Assembly: GCA_922989275.2 (NCBI GenBank)
Contig: OV277861.1
Location: forward strand, 46,291,623 to 46,355,622
Length of the DNA stretch: 64,000 bases
Origin: Gari tellinella
Taxonomy: Eukaryota > Mollusca > Bivalvia > Cardiida > Psammobiidae
Reading direction: 5' to 3'
The notes beneath the pieces were generated by a model. The model saw only the letters and a list, made by a program, of their open reading frames with translations. It was not told the DNA's origin and made no database searches. Numbering within the stretch: position 1 is the first letter of the stretch; the number at the start of each line of letters is the position of its first letter. This document shows, in pieces, positions 63,201-64,000 of this stretch. A program made the translations under genes and the position numbers.

Positions 63201-63513
63201 CCACTGAAAGATGAGTGTAATAAGGCAACAATGATGTACCTGTTGGTCCTTGTAAGTGACGAGCCAACACCCGAGTCTCTTCTCTCACGGCAAACTATGT
63301 GCTCTGCCGAGTCGTCATGTGATGTTTCCTCATGTGGAAGTTCATGATCGCTGATGTCCGGTGAAGACAAAGTGGCACTCAGTACCTCGTTTTCATCAGC
63401 GTCATGTGTGGTATCACTCTGGCCATCAGTATTTGGCTCATTCTCTGGTGTGTGTGAATCTACGCTAAGGCTAGTATCATCAAATATCCCTGATACAGGG
63501 GGCTCTAGTAACT
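51614..63513 (-). CDS. DLC1/STARD8/STARD13-type RhoGAP-START protein, 10 3' coding exons
   Basis: Exons: 63513-63240, 62374-61956, 59452-59327, 58461-58331, 57014-56820, 56014-55880, 55026-54863, 53490-53365, 52994-52818 and 51728-51614. Together they hold 1862 nt, about 619 residues, with every junction in phase. The order is an acidic Ser-rich linker ending RRDSGVGSSLTRTN, a RhoGAP domain (KNVFGVPFSV through MTASNLAVCFAPS, arginine finger in GIFRKSG), then a START domain (KKVGDGHPLR through GKSRLTHISRVDLK) and the C-terminus GPETKV. Family members inactivate Rho GTPases at focal adhesions; the START ligand is generally unsettled. Vertebrates have three paralogues, and the invertebrate gene is probably their single counterpart, so no paralogue symbol is given. 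The SAM domain and start codon lie beyond the right edge. Confidence 0.95.
51775..52030. mobile_element. family A MITE, complete, H1 hairpin
   Basis: TTAACCCATTACCCCATC and GGGGTAATGGGTTAA at the ends. Near-perfect H1 hairpin at about 51912-51980 with apex GCCTTAAGGC. It sits about 47 bp into the last DLC intron from exon j and is a good reference copy. Confidence 0.85.
52099..52322. mobile_element. family A MITE, eroded
   Basis: The modules TTTACCCCTTTAATTTCTTC, a shortened H1 hairpin at 52230-52279 and GAAGCAGGCTATGGAGTTA identify it. Both TTAA ends are lost. Confidence 0.65.
52449..52809. mobile_element. G-family MITE with H2 hairpin beside a splice donor
   Basis: The ends CAGCGCTGCTCCCTCTCGAC and GTAGGGAGTGAACACTG are flanked by TA. 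The H2 hairpin at 52547-52612 is nearly perfect. The right TA (52808-52809) lies 7 bp past the donor GT of exon i. Confidence 0.8.
52818..52994 (-). CDS. DLC-type exon i (START)
   Basis: Acceptor TATTTGCAG/GTCTTGG, donor GATCTGAA/GTAAGTTG. Encodes WRSDLPKGACVLISMSIEH, then ASRYLIEPCGTGKSRLTHIS. A G-family MITE lies 7 bp into the next intron. Confidence 0.95.
53133..53343. mobile_element. family A MITE, eroded
   Basis: TTAATCCATTGCTCCATG and AAGGAGTTAAGGGTTA at the ends; the H1 hairpin is reduced to about 45 bp. A TTAACCCATTACG at 53029 may belong to another copy. Confidence 0.6.
53365..53490 (-). CDS. DLC-type exon h (START)
   Basis: Acceptor TTTTTTCAG/ACAAAC, donor GTTCTCAG/GTAATT. Encodes QTWDEDLLQWHTVEVLDS and YVRNSMAPHPTRDYCVL, with the SMAPHP stretch highly characteristic of the family. 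Confidence 0.95.
53558..54245. mobile_element. giant inverted array of poly-A/T and TCGTGCGCACGA units
   Basis: The outer ends CGGTGGCACTGAGGTGACAT and its complement are flanked by TA. The left half has five units of about 61 bp (a poly-A or poly-T run plus TTTTTATCTCGTGCGCACGA, then CTTAATTT). The right half has five inverted units. TCGTGCGCACGA is itself a perfect palindrome. Open frames on both strands come only from these repeats. Confidence 0.85.
54297..54625. mobile_element. composite repeat, inverted copy of 22371-22790
   Basis: GATTTTATTGACCTGGCAGG through the left arm of an H2 hairpin at 54484-54516 (the right arm is lost), then GTAGAGAGGGAGTACTGTAT and CCAATTGCACTTGGATATTA. It lies in a DLC intron. 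The TIR fragment ATTATGACCACTAAATTATG to GAGAGGTTTTACTG at 54699-54846 is a separate eroded MITE. Confidence 0.65.
54863..55026 (-). CDS. DLC-type exon g (START start)
   Basis: Acceptor TTCCTATTTAG/GAATCT, donor AAAGACAG/GTATAT. Encodes REKFRGWVSVPVHLNVDVSY and KKVGDGHPLRLYKCTVDVEA then PPTEVLNRVLKD. Confidence 0.95.
55053..55490. mobile_element. J-family MITE split by a family A element
   Basis: TACAGTCGATCTTCCATATC and GATATCGAAGTTTGACTGTA flank the unit; a family A element occupies 55129-55380 at a TTAA. Confidence 0.75.
55129..55380. mobile_element. family A MITE, complete and nested
   Basis: TTAACCCATTACCCTATAAA and GGGGTAATGGGTTAA, with both TTAA inside the J element. H1 hairpin at 55262-55331, near perfect, with apex GCCATAAGGC. 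Confidence 0.85.
55591..55787. mobile_element. J-family MITE, complete
   Basis: TACAGTCGAACTTCGATATC and GATATCGAAGTTCAACTGTA at the ends, TA-flanked. The interior palindrome is around TTTCAAAGTTAAAACATGGC. Confidence 0.8.
55880..56014 (-). CDS. DLC-type exon f (GAP-START linker)
   Basis: Acceptor TATGTTTTCAG/ATTCCA, donor CTCAAG/GTAATTG. 45 codons, phase 0 on both sides, IPAITLSKCRVWHGDPLSLE through YIDSCIQGLLK. Confidence 0.93.
56108..56394. mobile_element. family A MITE with internal insertion
   Basis: TTAACCAATTATCCCATAA and GGCTATATGGTAACAGGTT. The ATTCCACTTT...ATTCCACTTTATACAG module is duplicated around an unrelated 60-bp segment. The H1 hairpin has lost most of its left arm. Confidence 0.65.
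56423..56812. mobile_element. family A MITE abutting the exon e donor, with nested TTAA element
   Basis: TTAACCCTTTCCCACATAG and GGGGGGAAAGGGTTAA. H1 hairpin at 56476-56541. At the TTAA just after the hairpin a second TTAA element (56543-56679) has inserted. The right TTAA is 7 bp from the donor GT of exon e. Confidence 0.85.
56543..56679. mobile_element. small TTAA MITE nested in family A
   Basis: CCCATTAACTTATAAGCG to GTATGGCTTAATGGG with TTAA on each side (56539-56542 and 56676-56679). It has no H1 or H2 hairpin; a repeated TGAGTCAGTATG or TGAGTCCATATG phrase is inside. Confidence 0.7.
56820..57014 (-). CDS. DLC-type exon e (RhoGAP end)
   Basis: Acceptor TCATCCTCTAG/ATGACT, donor TTCACC/GTAAGTATT. 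Encodes MTASNLAVCFAPSLF, a Ser/Pro/Arg-rich insert and HECLTIMIQECKKIFT. A family A MITE starts 8 bp into the following intron. Confidence 0.95.
57057..57150. repeat. half of a C-family MITE
   Basis: AGGACTCCAGAGTGCGTAAA to GTCACTACTCATTACAAAT follows family C as far as the hairpin's first arm, then stops. Confidence 0.5.
57209..57387. mobile_element. MITE with GGGCCCGTTTTACTAAAC ends
   Basis: GGCCCGTTTTACTAAACTAC and its complement ending AGTAAAACGGGCC, followed inward by TTACGCAAA and TTTGCGTAA. Terminal wording is close to family E but the interior differs. Confidence 0.75.
57662..57854. mobile_element. C-family MITE
   Basis: CAGAGCACCAGATAAGGG and CTTATCTGGAGCCCTG ends. The central hairpin at 57724-57788 has the apex TTCGA. 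Confidence 0.75.
58062..58313. mobile_element. family A MITE, complete
   Basis: TTAACCCATTCCCCCATAG and GAGGAAAAGGGTTAA, H1 hairpin at about 58115-58182. The right TTAA is 18 bp from the end of exon d. Confidence 0.82.
58331..58461 (-). CDS. DLC-type exon d (RhoGAP)
   Basis: Acceptor CTTTTGTAG/ATGTGC, donor CACCAG/GTGAAA. Encodes VPVEYRLEALQAAVVLMAD and LQSLLLFLSDIAKQHNQHQ. Confidence 0.95.
58508..58840. mobile_element. family A MITE with a duplicated left half
   Basis: The left module (AACCCATTACCCCATGGC to GCAGAATGTGCC) occurs twice, the second beginning at about 58590. A complete H1 hairpin at 58640-58708 and the usual right half follow. Confidence 0.8.
58890..59105. mobile_element. family A MITE, eroded
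   Basis: TTAACCTTTATTTCTCATAG, a shortened H1 hairpin at 58946-59012, and the CGGAACTATTTTCTTTAAAT module. The right TTAA is unclear. Confidence 0.6.
59162..59261. mobile_element. 100-bp hAT-like MITE with 8-bp duplication
   Basis: CACAGGGAATCGGCTCATAG and its complement are the ends; AGTTGATG lies directly on both sides (59154-59161 and 59262-59269). The middle is an AT-rich palindrome ATAATATAATATTATATTAT. The 8-bp duplication fits hAT transposition. Confidence 0.85.
59327..59452 (-). CDS. DLC-type exon c (RhoGAP)
   Basis: Acceptor TCTCCTAATAG, donor TTTATCT/GTAAG. Encodes AYDVADLVKQYFRELPECL and LTNKLSDMFISIFI. Confidence 0.95.
59575..59764. mobile_element. C-family MITE
   Basis: AGGGCTCTGGAAAAGGGGAG and CCCTCTTATCTGGAGC. 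Central hairpin at 59638-59700 with a few mismatches (CAATTCTCATGAGTAGTAAC). Confidence 0.7.
59809..60298. repeat. pearl-like element 5' portion
   Basis: GAGGGCCATGGCCCTTAATTC then GCTCACCTG is the pearl-like left end (palindrome GGGCCATGGCCC). The core has three diverged tandem units (TCTTCCAGACAAGAAAACAT, TTTTCCTGACAATAAAATAT, TCTTCTTGACAAGAAAATAT) about 120-130 bp apart. Confidence 0.65.
60301..60628. mobile_element. family A MITE split at its hairpin apex
   Basis: CCCATTACCCCATAGCATG and the left H1 arm end at GCAGAATGTGTC; the right arm resumes with TGCACACTTTGCTTTACTTT after the TTAA element at 60383-60596. Confidence 0.8.
60383..60596. mobile_element. family B TTAA MITE with H2, inserted in an H1 apex
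   Basis: TTAACCCTTAGCCTGCCAC and GGCGGGCTAAGGGTTAA. H2 hairpin at 60421-60489, apex GCCGAGTAACTCGGC. GCAGACGAGAAATATAGCAG and GACGACAATT lie in the right flank. Confidence 0.85.
61000..61075. repeat. H2 hairpin, eroded
   Basis: CAAATAGGTTGGATCCAGAT pairs with GATCTGGATCCAAAATGTTTG (split: GATCTGGATCC, AAAATGTTTG), apex AT-rich. Confidence 0.55.
61200..61560. repeat. pearl-like element 3' portion
   Basis: A run of CGGACAGA repeats at about 61468-61500 leads into GGTCACAATAGCTCACCTTG and the hairpin GAGCCTTTGGCTC with GGTGAGCTAA. It may be the other end of the element starting at 59809, separated by later insertions. Confidence 0.65.
61580..61930. mobile_element. G-family MITE with degraded H2 hairpin
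   Basis: CAGTGTTCCTCTCTACCAAG and GGGAGGGAGCACTG with TA on both sides. The H2 hairpin at 61692-61745 has lost its apex. The right end is 25 bp from exon b. Confidence 0.75.
61956..62374 (-). CDS. DLC-type exon b (RhoGAP start)
   Basis: Acceptor TTTCTTTTTTCAG/TGACAG, donor AATCCAG/GTGTG. Encodes RWHSFQKSHRPTSENRN, LLKLTALIEKYSPNRTGW, FMKRHKAPDYKDKNVFGVPF and ADALGIFRKSGVRSRIQKLR. The Arg in IFRKSG is the GAP arginine finger by family knowledge. Confidence 0.95.
62401..62735. mobile_element. family A MITE interrupted at the TTAA beside its hairpin
   Basis: The left part TTAACTCATTACCACTTG to GACAGGTGGCCAC ends at TTAA 62446-62449; AGCAGGATGAAAATAAAAC resumes after TTAA 62693-62696. The inserted element is itself family A. 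Confidence 0.75.
62446..62696. mobile_element. family A MITE nested in family A
   Basis: TTAACACTTTACCTGATAGC and TAAGAGAAAGGGTTAA. H1 hairpin at 62498-62564, near perfect, apex GCGCTTAAGGCGC. Confidence 0.82.
62826..62866. repeat. C-family terminus fragment
   Basis: CAGGGCTCCAAATAAGAGGG and AGTAAATTGAACAAATCC match the family C left end; the rest is absent. Confidence 0.5.
62870..63098. mobile_element. family A MITE, eroded ends
   Basis: TTTCATTTATTACTCCAATC, H1 hairpin at 62994-63062 with reduced apex, then CACCTGTCTTCAAAAC. A family A fragment (CTATTTTCTTCCAT, GGATGGGTAATGAATTAA) continues at 63128-63199. Confidence 0.65.
63240..63513 (-). CDS. DLC-type exon a (linker)
   Basis: Acceptor TTGTTTTTACAG, donor CCAACAG/GTACATC. 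Acidic, Ser/Thr-rich linker (LLEPPVSGIFDDTSLSVD onward) ending in the RRDSGVGSSLTRTN motif typical of the family just before the RhoGAP region. It enters in phase with two bases from an exon outside the window. Confidence 0.88.
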
Positions 63514-63605
63514 CTGTAAAAACAATAAATCATGTTTTTTGTAATACCATGAGAAATGCTTTGTCCAATAGCTTATCTTGACTCAAAATAGTAATACAGG
63601 GGGCT

Positions 63606-63675
63606 GCTTAAAGCAAGGTGAAAGTAAAACATAAAGCTCTATTTGGAGCTTTATGTTTACTTTCACCTTGCTTTA
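63606..63675. repeat. H1-variant hairpin
   Basis: TTAAAGCAAGGTGAAAGTAA pairs with its complement; the apex is GAGCTCTATTTGGAGCTTT-like rather than GCCTTAAGGC. A related variant is at about 47770-47832. Confidence 0.6.
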
Positions 63676-63927
63676 TTAACCCTTTACCCCATAGAAGCGA
63701 CTTTTAGCGTATTTGATTTATTCTTCCACTGAAGAAAATAGTTCCAATTTATACAGTTACAAATATGTATTAAGGGAAATATTTTCTATATGCTAGCAGA
63801 TGGTGGCTTAAAGCAGGCTGAAAGTAAAGCAGAATGCGCCTTATGGCGCATTCTGCTTTACTTTCAACCTGCTTTAAGTGGTCACCTATCTTCAATACTA
63901 GAAACAGGCTATCAGGTAAAGGGTTAA
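63676..63927. mobile_element. family A MITE, complete
   Basis: TTAACCCTTTACCCCATAG and GGCTATCAGGTAAAGGGTTAA (last part AAAGGGTTAA). H1 hairpin at 63808-63877, near perfect, apex GCCTTATGGC. After it GTAATAAAGGGGTTTTACTG at 63975 is a TA-type MITE end cut by the window edge. Confidence 0.82.
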
Positions 63928-64000
63928 GCTGCAACCTGTCTTGTATATAATCAATTAGCATTCTTTTTAGTGGTTGTAATAAAGGGGTTTTACTGCATTG

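Noticed and set aside
20893..63927. A CRISPR-like reading of the many regularly recurring palindromes
   Set aside because: Spacing is irregular, copies have transposon termini and target duplications, and the DNA is eukaryotic.

Overview
This window looks like nuclear DNA of a marine bivalve mollusc. It is AT-rich, has intron-split genes with GT/AG junctions, and is filled with small palindromic transposons, eroded LINEs, and repeats resembling the bivalve 'pearl' family (about 170-bp tandem units followed by an ACGG-type microsatellite). No bacterial or organellar features are seen. The species assignment is inference; a venerid clam is my best guess.

Two host genes can be assembled exon by exon, both on the minus strand. 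(1) A core-2/I-branching type beta-1,6-N-acetylglucosaminyltransferase (GCNT family), three coding exons between 16181 and 10769. The splice phases close perfectly and give a 482-residue type II Golgi enzyme. (2) The 3' part of a DLC1/STARD8/STARD13-type RhoGAP-START protein, ten coding exons from 63513 to 51614. The 5' exons lie beyond the right edge. The exons give about 619 residues with a complete RhoGAP domain (arginine finger present), a complete START domain and the natural C-terminus. Smaller candidates include a single exon with four predicted helices (27157-27724), a C2H2 zinc-finger exon (35491-35655), an inverted pair of Trp-rich exon-like segments (34165-34290 and 37203-37391), and two short unassigned exon-like ORFs.

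Layout. 1-10.4 kb: eroded LINE and Tc1-like remnants, a 1-kb foldback element, a pearl-like tandem array and LINE 3' ends. 10.8-16.2 kb: the GCNT gene, with an exon-3 fragment duplicated inside intron 2. 16-27 kb: mostly AT-rich non-coding sequence with hairpin MITEs. 27.1-27.7 kb: the helical ORF. 28.3-31.4 kb: a 5'-truncated, inactivated non-LTR retrotransposon whose related, LINE-free locus lies in inverted orientation at 23.9-24.5 kb. 34-37.5 kb: zinc-finger and Trp-rich fragments. 38.9-41.3 kb: a 2.4-kb DNA transposon with 244-bp terminal inverted repeats and a 9-bp target duplication, carrying a Ulp1/C48 peptidase plus PHD-like finger protein. 42-51 kb: dense MITE field. 51.6-64 kb: the DLC-type gene, whose introns are built largely from MITEs.

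The most striking feature is the MITE community. At least two long near-perfect hairpin cassettes recur dozens of times. H1 is a roughly 66-bp hairpin starting AAAGCAGGCTGAAAGTAAAG. H2 is a roughly 65-bp hairpin starting GCAAACAGCTTGGATCC. Each appears inside element families with different termini and target sites (TTAA, TA, or a probable 6-bp duplication). H1 carries TTAA at its apex, and other TTAA elements have inserted there or at the TTAA at the hairpin base. In the DLC-type gene two MITEs end 7-8 bp inside introns next to splice donors. All coordinates and translations were read by eye; no alignment or database search was run.
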